A DNA stretch of 64,000 nucleotides from UBA1723 sp045629285 (GTDB lineage: Bacteria; Bacteroidota; Bacteroidia; Bacteroidales; Paludibacteraceae). Where the stretch lies: NCBI GenBank assembly GCA_045629285.1, contig JAZQQY010000017.1, positions 1-64,000 of the forward strand. Reading direction: 5' to 3'. Shown in pieces: positions 16,177 through 25,399 of this stretch; within the stretch, counting starts at the first letter, position 1; each line of letters begins with the position of its first letter. Under the pieces are notes generated by a model. That model saw only the letters and a list, made by a program, of their open reading frames with translations. It was not told the origin of the DNA and did not search any database. The translations under genes and the position numbers were made by a program.

Positions 16177-17124
16177 TTACCAGTTTCTGATCTTAGTCTC
16201 CCAACCGTTAGCATTACAGAACTGTCCACCGTTAACCAAGAATTCGTTTCTCCACTTATCCTCGCCACACAAGTGCCATCTGATAAATGCGATACAGCAG
16301 TTAGAACCTTGCCATGGTCCATATCCGTGACCTTCGTTACCCTTGATGCCAAGCCACATAGGAGCCGTGTTTGAAGGATAGTTGAAATCACCTACAGCAT
16401 TATCGTATGCGATGTCTGTATGACCTGTGATAATACCGATTGGAATATTCAATGTTGATGATCCGCTATGAGCATCGAAGCTACCACTGTTAAGAATCAT
16501 CAACACACAGACACGCTTATCAATTGCAGCACAGCTCTGAGCCATCACACCACCCTGAGAGTGTCCACAGATAGCAACACGCTCCATATTAAGTTTGTGA
16601 TACAATCTGGAATTGGGATCGTTGTTCTTAGCTTCAAGCCAATCGAATGCTTTCTTAGCATCCGCACCATCCCAAGTGGAAGGTTGTGAATAGACCACGA
16701 ATCCCATAGAAGCAAGACGCTTAGGAATAGTAGGCTGTGAATTTGGAGTCTCACCACCACCAGGACAGAAAATTGCCACTGGATGAAGGACATTAGGATC
16801 GTTAGACAACTCCTTCGGATAAGCAAGGACACCATTTCCACTAGGACCGTTATTCTCATCCCAATTATATGCGCAAGGGCCATCAAAGTCAACATTATCA
16901 CCCTTCAAGAAAAATGTCTTCTCCTGTACTACAGGCTGCTGCTGTTCTTGATCCTGACTTACGTTACCCTGAGGCTTAATCAAAGAGATGCTGTCGACAT
17001 CACTGATTGAATACTCAACGTAACTTCCGTCTTTTTTGCAGACGTAAAGTGTGCTCTGTGCGAACATAGTCGCAGCTGCTACAAGCGATGCTGCAGTAGC
17101 AAAAGTTTTCATAAATGTTTTCAT
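16177..17124 (-). CDS. Secreted alpha/beta-hydrolase (dienelactone hydrolase / PET-hydrolase-like esterase)
   Basis: A 315-residue exported enzyme. A signal peptide (residues 1-22, ending MFAQ) is followed by a short Bacteroidota-type module (LYVCKKDGSYVEYSISDVDSIS), a Gln/Glu linker (~55-68), and an alpha/beta-hydrolase with the nucleophile elbow GHSQGG, a PGGGE oxyanion loop and a late GNEGHGYG catalytic His region. No T9SS sorting domain is present. Its position beside xylan-degrading genes suggests a carbohydrate esterase, for example removing acetyl groups. ATG 17112 is an alternative start. The gene has its own -7 box and terminator. Confidence 0.72.
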   Translation of the reverse strand: MKTFMKTFATAASLVAAATMFAQSTLYVCKKDGSYVEYSISDVDSISLIKPQGNVSQDQEQQQPVVQEKTFFLKGDNVDFDGPCAYNWDENNGPSGNGVLAYPKELSNDPNVLHPVAIFCPGGGETPNSQPTIPKRLASMGFVVYSQPSTWDGADAKKAFDWLEAKNNDPNSRLYHKLNMERVAICGHSQGGVMAQSCAAIDKRVCVLMILNSGSFDAHSGSSTLNIPIGIITGHTDIAYDNAVGDFNYPSNTAPMWLGIKGNEGHGYGPWQGSNCCIAFIRWHLCGEDKWRNEFLVNGGQFCNANGWETKIRNW

Positions 17125-17151
17125 GTTATTTAGTGTGTTTTAAGTCTGAAG

Positions 17152-17159
17152 CAAAAATA
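17152..17159 (-). promoter_or_regulatory. -7 box of the esterase gene
   Basis: TATTTTTG on the minus strand, 27 bp upstream of the ATG. Confidence 0.5.
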
Positions 17160-17200
17160 TAAATTTTTCTCCTTAAAGGACTAATTTATTGAAAAAAGTT

Positions 17201-17236
17201 AAAATGGCGACAACATCACTGTCATCGCCATTTTCT
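17201..17236 (-). terminator. Terminator after the GH30/CE1-GH43 pair
   Basis: AAAATGGCGAC / GTC.TCGCCATTTT is a long near-perfect inverted repeat with an 8-10 nt loop and T-rich ends on both strands. It is 8 bp after the stop of the CE1-GH43 gene. Confidence 0.85.
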
Positions 17237-17243
17237 ATGTAGA

Positions 17244-20200
17244 TTAATCCTTTATTAGTTTAACTGTCTTAGTTCCGTTAGAAACGGCATAGATACCAGA
17301 TGCAAGATCCGACACAACAACCTCAACAGTCTCAGCCTCAGCAACAAATGCCTTGACTACAACACCGTTCATAGAAGTGATTGTGATGATATCACCGTCT
17401 GTCAAACCGTTGATCTTAACGATATCCTTAGCTGGATTTGGCTCGACCGAGATAGTATTGGCAGAAGCCTCGACCAACTCATCGTCTGAAGGATCGTCAA
17501 AATACATATTCCATGAATCAAAGTTCAACTCTCCGCTGAATGTGAAGAACAAGTCTGTCGCTACAGAAAGATCTGAAGACAACTTACACTCAAACTCCTC
17601 GTAAGATGTGTTTGCCTCAACATTCAAGTATCCGATTACAGGACCACCAGCTGAACCTGTAGATATTCTGATTGCACCACCACATGGAGCAGACACACGA
17701 GCCTTAAACTTGTTTACACCCTGAGCCTTAACTCCGGCAACACCGATCCAAGCTCCATTCTTACCATGTACCGACATTCTAGTAGAGTTACCTACGTAGT
17801 TAACATCGATACCACTCTGCCATGCGAAACACTCAGCCTGAATTTCCTTAGTAGCGTCGACTGGGACAACCTGATCAACACCCTTAGTAGTACCAGCTGT
17901 CACACCATTGATCTTACCTGCCGACTCATCGACATTTGCATAGTCGACATGAGAGCAACGATATCCGCCCTTGACACCTCTCTGGTTCTGGATCCACTGT
18001 GAATGGTATGTGATATACCACTTATCCTTAAACTTGAAGAATCCGTGGTGGTTGTTACCATTGTCACCAAGCCATTTTGAAGGGTTATCGAATACCTTAC
18101 GATCGAAGTTAAATCCTGTCATAGGATTAGAAGAACGCATAGTAGCGATTACAGCATTAGAGATTCCGTACTGGTTACCTCCTGGCACATTCCAGTTAGT
18201 ACAGTATGAGTAAACGTAAGTATTACCGATCTTGTTGATACCAGCATCCTCGAATAGATATGGTGGCTTAAGAGTCTGAGGTGTTCCATCTATAGAGATG
18301 AAGTCTTTTCCTAGCTTAGCGATACGTGCAGTACCTGGGTCAGCCTGAGCACCGGAAGGCACACCACCACCGAAGTATAGATAACCTGTTCCGTCGTCGT
18401 CAACCAATACAGCAGGGTCGAACAACCAAGTTACGTTTGAACAGTTTGGAGTAGATCGAGTGATCAAGCCAGCACCGTTCTTAACATCCTCCCATGGTCC
18501 GTAAGGAGTGTTGGCAGCGACTACGTAGATACCGTTACCGTTGTTAGCGAAGTATAGGAAGAATCTATCCTTACCGTTTACCTTAGCGTGGCAAGCTGTT
18601 GGAGCCCAAGAGTTGACGGCCTTTGAGATACCGCCTGAACCGGCAACCTTCATTGGACCATGGTCAGTCCAGTTTACAAGGTCGGCAGAAGCGACACAAA
18701 CGATCTCTGTGATCTTGCCGTAACCGTTATCCTTAATATTACCGTTGTTGTCATATTCATAGACATCATGAGTCATGTAGATATAAACAGAGTCACCATA
18801 AACCATCGCACATGGGTCAGCACCGTAACGCTGAGTCATGATAGGGTTGTGGTTTGTAGTTGGCTTAACCTTAGGATCGATGTTGCTTAGTTTAATTGAA
18901 GAGAAGATTGAAGCCAACTCCGCATTGTCACGATCACCGATCACACAACCGTTAGCATCGTATGGCTCGGCACCGTTAGACTCGTACTTCTCGAATGTCA
19001 TGTTGTCGATATCGAACCAATCGCCAGTAACCTTCAACTGAAGAGTGTGCTTACCAGCAGAAATTTCCTTTGTACGAACGACAACGTTAGAGAACTTAGT
19101 AAAGCTTCCTGTGTTAGGAGCTGAAACAGAAGCGATCTCCTTACCGTCGATCAATAGAGTAAATCCTGAAGTAGAGTTGTCTGTAGCAGCAGAAACTGTA
19201 ACTGTATATCTAGAAGTTTCCTTCACTTCAACAGTATAGTTCAACCACTCACCGCTCTGGTTGTAACCTACAACATATCCAGAAGCACCTTTGTAAACGT
19301 CGACACCGTCGTTACGCAATGCCTCACCACGGTTTTCTGAATCGTTGTCATTGTAAGCGACATCCTGTCCTCCGAAGTCGTACTCCTCAGCCTCGATCTT
19401 TCCTGGAATAGAAGCAGGAGCATCGTTGTATGGGCCAGCAGCCTTTGTATCTTCCATTGGTGTTGCTCCACCCTGGCCATTATCAGCTACGGCACCACAC
19501 TCTAGAGAATACTTTGAACAGAATCTCCAGATTTCACGAGCAGTATGGAACTTATCGTTAACAGGAGCGTGACCACGTCCATTGACCTTGTTCAAACAAA
19601 CCTGAACACCGCAATCTCCATTATTCCACCAGTAACGAGTATATCCGTCACCCTTTTCCTCTTTTGGCGTAGCATCACAATTGTTTGCCTTAGCCCATGC
19701 CTCTGCCTGTGCGTATGCACCCTGCTGATGCTGCTGCATACCGTTGAATGTACCCTGCCACTCCTCATAGTGAACAACGTCATCGGCGTCACCGTTTGTA
19801 TGCATAACTGGCATTGGACGAGAAGGCTTAGCTGTCTTGTCGCCGATAGGATAACCAGAACAAGGAGCACAAGCAGCGATCTGGTCTGCCATGTTGTTAG
19901 CCACTGTATATGTGAACATACCTCCCATCGAGAAGCCGCTCATATATACACGACTTTTATCAATATTGAACTTAGTGCTCATTTCAGAAATGATTTTCTT
20001 CATGAAAGCAACATCAGCTCCATTACCGCTCAAATCCCATGTTGAGCCATCAGACTGAGCATATACTACTAAAAATTTTGCTGTATCTGCAACCTGGTCG
20101 AAACGAGCACATGACTTCTGATAAGCAATGTCCTGATTCATACCGTGGCATGAAATAAGCATTGGTCTACCCTCACCCATTCCGTTTGGAGCATAGTAGT

Positions 20201-20324
20201 CAATTGTACGGTTCTTTCCGTTGACATTGACAGTCATCTTTGTTCCAGGAAGAGTCTGAGCACTCGATACTGCAAGCACCATACCCATAGCAGATGCAAG
20301 CATTGATTTGTAAAGTGTTCTCAT
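17244..20324 (-). CDS. Secreted multidomain xylan-degrading enzyme: CE1 esterase - CBM6 - GH43 - CBM6-like - T9SS sorting domain
   Basis: This 1026-residue exported protein has a signal peptide (1-22). Residues ~25-275 are a feruloyl-esterase/PHB-depolymerase-type CE1 domain (GFSMGG nucleophile, NGDADD, GRGHAP). Residues ~300-445 are a CBM6 (IPGKIEAEEYD ... GEWLNYTVEV). Residues ~470-790 are a five-bladed GH43 domain (NHNPIMTQRYGADPCAM; LFDPAVLVDDDG). Residues ~810-945 are a second xylan-binding-like domain. Residues ~955-1026 are a T9SS C-terminal sorting domain (VEPNPAKD ... GIYAV ... KTVKLIKD). It should remove feruloyl or acetyl groups and cleave arabinose or xylose units at the cell surface. 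It lies 16 bp after the GH30 gene, so the two are cotranscribed. Exact GH43 specificity is open. Confidence 0.88.
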   Translation of the reverse strand: MRTLYKSMLASAMGMVLAVSSAQTLPGTKMTVNVNGKNRTIDYYAPNGMGEGRPMLISCHGMNQDIAYQKSCARFDQVADTAKFLVVYAQSDGSTWDLSGNGADVAFMKKIISEMSTKFNIDKSRVYMSGFSMGGMFTYTVANNMADQIAACAPCSGYPIGDKTAKPSRPMPVMHTNGDADDVVHYEEWQGTFNGMQQHQQGAYAQAEAWAKANNCDATPKEEKGDGYTRYWWNNGDCGVQVCLNKVNGRGHAPVNDKFHTAREIWRFCSKYSLECGAVADNGQGGATPMEDTKAAGPYNDAPASIPGKIEAEEYDFGGQDVAYNDNDSENRGEALRNDGVDVYKGASGYVVGYNQSGEWLNYTVEVKETSRYTVTVSAATDNSTSGFTLLIDGKEIASVSAPNTGSFTKFSNVVVRTKEISAGKHTLQLKVTGDWFDIDNMTFEKYESNGAEPYDANGCVIGDRDNAELASIFSSIKLSNIDPKVKPTTNHNPIMTQRYGADPCAMVYGDSVYIYMTHDVYEYDNNGNIKDNGYGKITEIVCVASADLVNWTDHGPMKVAGSGGISKAVNSWAPTACHAKVNGKDRFFLYFANNGNGIYVVAANTPYGPWEDVKNGAGLITRSTPNCSNVTWLFDPAVLVDDDGTGYLYFGGGVPSGAQADPGTARIAKLGKDFISIDGTPQTLKPPYLFEDAGINKIGNTYVYSYCTNWNVPGGNQYGISNAVIATMRSSNPMTGFNFDRKVFDNPSKWLGDNGNNHHGFFKFKDKWYITYHSQWIQNQRGVKGGYRCSHVDYANVDESAGKINGVTAGTTKGVDQVVPVDATKEIQAECFAWQSGIDVNYVGNSTRMSVHGKNGAWIGVAGVKAQGVNKFKARVSAPCGGAIRISTGSAGGPVIGYLNVEANTSYEEFECKLSSDLSVATDLFFTFSGELNFDSWNMYFDDPSDDELVEASANTISVEPNPAKDIVKINGLTDGDIITITSMNGVVVKAFVAEAETVEVVVSDLASGIYAVSNGTKTVKLIKD

Positions 20325-20340
20325 GATATATGATATTAGA

Positions 20341-22608
20341 TTATTTTACAATTTTGATGGTTTTACCGTTTGTTGCAACTAGGATGTAAACACCCTTATC
20401 TGCAAACTTCGCATCGAAGTCAGCCATACTGCTGATAGTCACATCACCAAGAACCTTTCCGTTGGCATCACAAACCTTGTAATCGCCGGAAGGAATCTCA
20501 GCCACAGTCAATTTTACATTCGAAGGATCAGAACTCTTAGCCTTAATCCAATCGATGTTAACCCAAGAAGACTCGATCGAAACAAGCATCTCGTGCTTGC
20601 CTGCAGAAAGTTCAATCTCTTTTGTCGACAAAAGCTCCTTGTAAGATGTCCAAGCTCCAGTATCTTCTGTGTCGAATGTCACAACCTTATTCTTATCTTC
20701 ATCAAACATGATGGAGAATGAAGACTCACCACCTTCGTCAGAGACATTTGCAGAGAAGATATACTTGTCGTCTTTCTCAACCTCTACTGTGTATTTCAAC
20801 CACTCTCCAGCCTCACAATAACCTACTGCATAACCTCCATCGCAAACATACACGTCGACATTAGAATCTGATCTGTAAGTTGCGTCGCCATTGTTTTCAT
20901 CTTTTGCATCGTAGAACGAAACACCAGAAGCTCCTTCGTTGAAGTTTTCAGCCTCGATGATTCCAGGAATCTTAGCTGCCACGCCACCGTAAGGACGTGC
21001 CTTCTTCACAACCTCTATAGTGATAGCCGACTCACCAGTATTTCCATCAGCATCGTAAGCTGTAGCTGTTATCGTGTGCTTTCCTAGAGAAGCATCTGCT
21101 CCATAATAGAATGCAAATGGAGCTACCCACTTATCTCTTATCTGCGTAGTGCCCTCGAAGAACTTGATATTCTTGACCTCTGACTCACTCTTGTAAGACG
21201 GAGTAATCAAAACGCTGTCACCCTCCTCAACAACTAGTTTTTCAGCAGCCAATTCCAGGCTAACCTTTCCGCTACCCTCTCCAACGAAAGATACACAACT
21301 CTTAGCAGGAAGTGTATAAGAGAAAGAGCCTCCCTTGTTGACAGCATCAAGCTTCTTCATGTTTCTTGACTGGTCTGTGATCCAGACGTTCCACTGCTGA
21401 ACCTTTGTGCCAGGAACCGAAATGTTGATTGACTTTGCCTCAGTACTCATGTTTACTGCTACGATAACGACATCGTCATTATTCTTATAAGCAGAAGTGT
21501 ATACGTTGTAAGTAGGGTTGATTGTACAACCTACACGATAGTATCCTGGACGGATGAATCTTGCGTACTGACCGAAAAGCCAACCACGCTTAGTGATCTG
21601 ACCATCCTTAGAGTTCTCGTTGTTTGAATCACCGTTGTTGATCAAAGAGTAGTTTCTCTTCAAGTACCACCACACGTATGCGCTCATGTTCGAGATAGCC
21701 ATACCACGGTGGATAGAGTAAGCAACCTCCAAAGCCTCAGGCCATACGTTTGCACGACATGGTGAGCCGTTAGTTGCATTTGAAGATGTATAATACTCTG
21801 TCATCCACAACTCCTTGTCAGGATTAGCTGCGATCTTCTGGTCGCCAAGAGAATACTTGAAGAAGTTATCGCTTGTAGAAGCACCACTTGCATAGAAGTG
21901 AGTACCCAAGATATCAATGTTCTTAAGAGCGTTTGCATCGTTTAGAATCTTATCGTAAAGACCCTTGCTGTATGCGAAGCTTTCTGCTGTAATCACCTTT
22001 GTTCCGTTTACACGAAGCTTGCCAGCATAGTTCTTGGCATACTCGTAAACCTGATCAGTCGACCACCATGTCCAGTCGTGACCGTAGTCTGGCTCGTTAG
22101 CGAAACTCATGGCATAAAGGCTGACACCCTGCTGCTTCATGTAATTATTGAAAGAGACCAAGTGATCCGTGTATTTTGAAAAAGCACTTGTGTTGATCTG
22201 CTTCTCATTATTACGATACTGACATGAACCATTGTTACAGAAGGCCGTTGTCTTAGTTGCCATATCCGAAGAAGGTGTGTTCCAAGGCGTAGCGAAAATC
22301 TTAACGCCCATCTTCTGAACCTTCTTACAAGTGTTGACCTCACGACTCCACTGGCTGCTGTTCTCAGCGACCCATATACGCATCACCGAAAGACCAAGTT
22401 TGTTGTCGCCGACGCCAAAAAGTTTGTCTATATCATTATCGGTAAGATCATATCCTGTCCATACAGGATGGTTGATACCACCGAATCCTTGAATTTTCTG
22501 ATGTACTTCAGAAAGAGTCACAGTACAATTCTGAGCTGCGACAGAAGATGCACCCACCAACGCGATGGAAGCAACAGCAAGTCTTGTGTTGAGTAATACG
22601 TGTTTCAT
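20341..22608 (-). CDS. Secreted GH30 glucuronoxylanase with CBM6 and T9SS sorting domain
   Basis: A 755-residue protein from ATG 22608, chosen because it opens a good signal peptide (MKHVLLNTRLAVASIALVGA) and lies downstream of the -7 box at 22711; the frame extends further upstream but without a sensible start. Domains: GH30 barrel (~25-400) beginning with KIQGFGGINHPVW, acid/base Glu in SFANEPDYG and nucleophile Glu in LWMTEYYTSS; small beta domain to ~450; Ig-like domain (~455-540); CBM6 (~555-690); T9SS C-terminal domain. This architecture fits GH30 subfamily 8 xylanases that cut glucuronoxylan. First gene of a two-gene xylan operon. Confidence 0.88.
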   Translation of the reverse strand: MKHVLLNTRLAVASIALVGASSVAAQNCTVTLSEVHQKIQGFGGINHPVWTGYDLTDNDIDKLFGVGDNKLGLSVMRIWVAENSSQWSREVNTCKKVQKMGVKIFATPWNTPSSDMATKTTAFCNNGSCQYRNNEKQINTSAFSKYTDHLVSFNNYMKQQGVSLYAMSFANEPDYGHDWTWWSTDQVYEYAKNYAGKLRVNGTKVITAESFAYSKGLYDKILNDANALKNIDILGTHFYASGASTSDNFFKYSLGDQKIAANPDKELWMTEYYTSSNATNGSPCRANVWPEALEVAYSIHRGMAISNMSAYVWWYLKRNYSLINNGDSNNENSKDGQITKRGWLFGQYARFIRPGYYRVGCTINPTYNVYTSAYKNNDDVVIVAVNMSTEAKSINISVPGTKVQQWNVWITDQSRNMKKLDAVNKGGSFSYTLPAKSCVSFVGEGSGKVSLELAAEKLVVEEGDSVLITPSYKSESEVKNIKFFEGTTQIRDKWVAPFAFYYGADASLGKHTITATAYDADGNTGESAITIEVVKKARPYGGVAAKIPGIIEAENFNEGASGVSFYDAKDENNGDATYRSDSNVDVYVCDGGYAVGYCEAGEWLKYTVEVEKDDKYIFSANVSDEGGESSFSIMFDEDKNKVVTFDTEDTGAWTSYKELLSTKEIELSAGKHEMLVSIESSWVNIDWIKAKSSDPSNVKLTVAEIPSGDYKVCDANGKVLGDVTISSMADFDAKFADKGVYILVATNGKTIKIVK

Positions 22609-22710
22609 GATAATAAAATTAAGCCTATAAATATGATAACGTGTTAGAAAGAAACGTCTCCGAATTTCTGTTTTGATCCAGCGACTATTGCTTTCCGTTT
22701 GCAATCGTAG

Positions 22711-22718
22711 CAAATATA
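22711..22718 (-). promoter_or_regulatory. -7 box of the xylan operon
   Basis: TATATTTG on the minus strand, about 100 bp upstream of the GH30 start. It supports the shorter start at 22608. Confidence 0.5.
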
Positions 22719-23054
22719 TGGATGATAGAATTGGAAAAATTAACCAAACATGACATTTTTTTTATCATTTATCATTTTGGGAGAAATATCCACCATCCAT
22801 GTTACATACAAAATACACGATGAAATGGTGATTTTTAAAAAGTCAACGTTTTTTCTACCTACACCAATATTAAATCCTTCTAAATTATAACATCCAAACA
22901 CGCTTATTCGGATTAATCTACATAATAATTCCCATAGAGACGGTATTCATCACCATAGAAAGAGTCCACACCGTCTCTACTCGCAAATATAACGAAAAAT
23001 AAATACGTTGTCAATGAAGAGGTGGATTTTTTGCAATATGGCAATATCCAGATA
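22719..23054. other. Non-coding region with an inverted repeat
   Basis: No gene is seen. It holds a perfect 10-bp inverted repeat (TAGAGACGGT 22935-22944, ACCGTCTCTA 22970-22979, 25-nt loop). The repeat lacks a T run on either strand, so it may be a processing signal or an operator rather than a simple terminator. The region is AT-rich and presumably carries regulatory sites for the xylan operon. Confidence 0.45.
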
Positions 23055-24011
23055 TTATACTACTCTGCTTAAAACATCTTTACCCTCAAAGAAGAGCATT
23101 ATATTCTTCACTGCATACTTTCCCATAGCAATACGAGCCTCGACAGTAGCTGTACCGATATGCGGCACCACAATGACGTTGTCTCGTCCGAACAAACCTT
23201 CGTTGATCTGCGGTTCCTTCTCAAACACATCAAGTCCGGCACCACCCACATGTCCGCTCTCCAACGATGACACCAAAGCGGCTTCATCGACAACCGGTCC
23301 ACGTGCAGTATTCACGATGAAAACGCCCTTTTTCATCTTCGCTAGAGCCTTTTCATCAATCAAATGATGCGTAGTTTCATCCAACGGAGTATGCAAAGAG
23401 ATGTAATCTGATTTTGACAACAGGTCATCCATAGAGACATATTCAGCACCATACATGTTCTCAACCTCCACTGGCAGACGATGTCTGTTGTAGTAAACGA
23501 CCTTCATTCCCGACACCACAGCACGTTTGGCAACCGACTGTCCGATGCGTCCCATACCTACGATGCCAAGCACTTTATTGTAGAGGCCGGTGCCAAGGTT
23601 CTCCATCACACCCCAACGGATATTATCCTTAGTCTGTAGTTTACGGTTGCACTCTGTAATTCTGCGTGAAAGTGCAGACATAAGAGCAAAGGCCAATTCT
23701 GCAGTCGGCTCCACTACAGGATCGGGGGTGTTTGTAACAACAATTCCTTTCGATTTAGCATACTCGATGTCTACATTGTTGAAGCCTACTCCAAAATTGG
23801 ATATGATTCTAAGGCGAGCTCCCGCGTCGATAATATCTTTATCTATAGGAAAATTAAACATAGAGAGCAAGCCATCACATTCTGGCAAACGTTCAATTAT
23901 CTCTGCTTTAGTGAATGAAGGCGCAGTCGGCAATATGAATTCATACTCATCGGAAGCCTCTACAAAGCCCTCCTTCAAAAGATTATATGTCACAAGGATT
24001 CTTTTCTTCAT
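23055..24011 (-). CDS. D-isomer-specific 2-hydroxyacid dehydrogenase
   Basis: A 318-residue NAD(P)-dependent dehydrogenase of the glyoxylate/hydroxypyruvate reductase and phosphoglycerate dehydrogenase superfamily. The Rossmann motif GIVGMGRIGQ lies at ~147-156, catalytic Arg in NTARGPVVDE, Glu in GLDVFEKEP and His in VVPHIGTAT. No ACT domain is present, so it is not a long SerA. It interconverts a 2-oxo acid and a D-2-hydroxy acid; the substrate is not determined by sequence. It is divergent from the carbonic anhydrase gene. Confidence 0.88.
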   Translation of the reverse strand: MKKRILVTYNLLKEGFVEASDEYEFILPTAPSFTKAEIIERLPECDGLLSMFNFPIDKDIIDAGARLRIISNFGVGFNNVDIEYAKSKGIVVTNTPDPVVEPTAELAFALMSALSRRITECNRKLQTKDNIRWGVMENLGTGLYNKVLGIVGMGRIGQSVAKRAVVSGMKVVYYNRHRLPVEVENMYGAEYVSMDDLLSKSDYISLHTPLDETTHHLIDEKALAKMKKGVFIVNTARGPVVDEAALVSSLESGHVGGAGLDVFEKEPQINEGLFGRDNVIVVPHIGTATVEARIAMGKYAVKNIMLFFEGKDVLSRVV

Positions 24012-24083
24012 AGTTTTTATTAAAAGAGAAATATCGATTCCTTTTTTATCTTACTTTTGTCAACACAAATATAATAAAAAGCC

Positions 24084-24091
24084 TAATTTTG
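24084..24091 (+). promoter_or_regulatory. -7 box of the carbonic anhydrase gene
   Basis: TAATTTTG, 34 bp upstream of the ATG. A TTTG at 24056-24059 is a possible but over-spaced -33 element. Confidence 0.45.
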
Positions 24092-24125
24092 TAATGAGAT
24101 TTAACTCACAAAAATCAAAACTACC

Positions 24126-24665
24126 ATGATTGAACAGATGTTGGAATTCAATAAGCAATTCGTTGAGACGAAGGCTTACGAAAAATATAAGACAAGCAAG
24201 TTTCCAGACAAGAAAATCGCCATCGTAACTTGCATGGACACTCGTTTGGTGGAACTTCTTCCTGCCGCTCTTGGCATCAAGAATGGCGACGTGAAGATCA
24301 TCAAGAATGCAGGAGGAACAATCACTAATCCTTTCGACTCGACAGTCCGCTCTCTACTTGTAGCCATCTACGAACTTGGTGTGAATGAGGTGATGATCAT
24401 CGGCCACACTGGTTGCGGCGTACAGGGCATGGATAGTCAGGAGATGCAGCACATGATGAAAGAACGTGGAATCGACGATGAACATATCAACCTGATGAAG
24501 CATTGCGGCATCGACCTTGACTCTTGGCTCCACGGTTTTGACGACACTGAAGCGGCTGTGCTTGAGACCGTCGACCTAGTGAAGAATCATCCTCTTGTGC
24601 CAAAGGATGTTGTGGTACGTGGTTATATCATGGATAGCGAGACTGGTAGTTTGAAGACTATTTAA
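24126..24665 (+). CDS. Beta-class carbonic anhydrase
   Basis: 179 residues. It hydrates CO2 to bicarbonate. The zinc ligands of the beta class are present: Cys in TCMDTRL (with the Asp-Arg dyad) and His and Cys in GHTGCGVQG. NAGGTITN is the conserved glycine turn. It is short compared with plant-type enzymes, as is usual for the bacterial small subclade. Cytosolic. The AlkZ-related gene follows by 8 bp, so the two may share a transcript. Confidence 0.92.
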   Translation: MIEQMLEFNKQFVETKAYEKYKTSKFPDKKIAIVTCMDTRLVELLPAALGIKNGDVKIIKNAGGTITNPFDSTVRSLLVAIYELGVNEVMIIGHTGCGVQGMDSQEMQHMMKERGIDDEHINLMKHCGIDLDSWLHGFDDTEAAVLETVDLVKNHPLVPKDVVVRGYIMDSETGSLKTI

Positions 24666-24673
24666 TTTTGCTT

Positions 24674-25399
24674 ATGGACAGATTCGACATCATCATAGAA
24701 AAGCAGTCGCAGCTTGAATCGTTGATCAAGCAGTGGGGCTTCATGCCGTTTTTCAAGAACAGTATTTTGGGATTTTCCATTGAGGAAATGACTCCGCCTG
24801 AACTTCTTTTCGGCGATGAGATGGAGAATGGACCATGGCAGTGGAAAGGCCCGATCATCAGCAATTGGGAGTCGGCATACGGAAAATTCTTCCGTGGTAA
24901 GGCAGGATATATTAGTCTCAAATGGTTGCCCGACTTCATCAACTACAGACGTTCAATCTACCCGATTGAGAAAGAGTGTGAGGATGCACGCAGGATTCTG
25001 GACGTTCTTGTGGAGAATGAATCGATGCTTTCAAAACAGTTGAAGGTGGCGAGTGGATTTACGCTCAGCAGAAAAAGGACTAAGTTTAATCCGGATGATC
25101 CTACCGAACCTATCGTCAATAAGAATAACGGTATGGCCTTCGACGGATTGATCGGCCAACTTCAGATGGGGACACACGTCTGCATTGCCGATTTCGAGTA
25201 TCTTATCTCCAAGAAAGGTGAACCATACGGTTGGGGTGTCGCCAGATATTGCACTCCAGAGGCGATGTATCCTGAGTTATTCCCTATCGAAAATAGTGTC
25301 GACGGAAGGACACCCGAAGAGTCGTATGAACGCATTGTCAACCATTTATGCGAATTATTCCCCGACGTTGACAGGAAGAAAATTGAGAAATTGATTTAA
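24674..25399 (+). CDS. AlkZ-related winged-helix protein
   Basis: 241 residues from ATG 24674 (the frame also opens with a TTG at 24668). The conserved pattern FSIEEMTPPELLF, GPWQWKGPIISNWESAYGKF and WLPDFINYRR is that of the AlkZ-related family found in gut bacteria. The family is distantly related to the AlkZ/YcaQ DNA glycosylases. The glycosylase active-site QxQ/QxD motif was not identified, so enzyme activity is doubtful. Its last 4 bp overlap the convergent cobS gene. Confidence 0.6.
   Translation: MDRFDIIIEKQSQLESLIKQWGFMPFFKNSILGFSIEEMTPPELLFGDEMENGPWQWKGPIISNWESAYGKFFRGKAGYISLKWLPDFINYRRSIYPIEKECEDARRILDVLVENESMLSKQLKVASGFTLSRKRTKFNPDDPTEPIVNKNNGMAFDGLIGQLQMGTHVCIADFEYLISKKGEPYGWGVARYCTPEAMYPELFPIENSVDGRTPEESYERIVNHLCELFPDVDRKKIEKLI

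Noticed and set aside
19545..20045. 166-codon frame antisense to the CE1 domain
   Set aside because: Shadow of a confident multidomain enzyme.
22935..22979. Calling the 10-bp inverted repeat an intrinsic terminator
   Set aside because: The loop is long (25 nt) and no T run follows on either strand.
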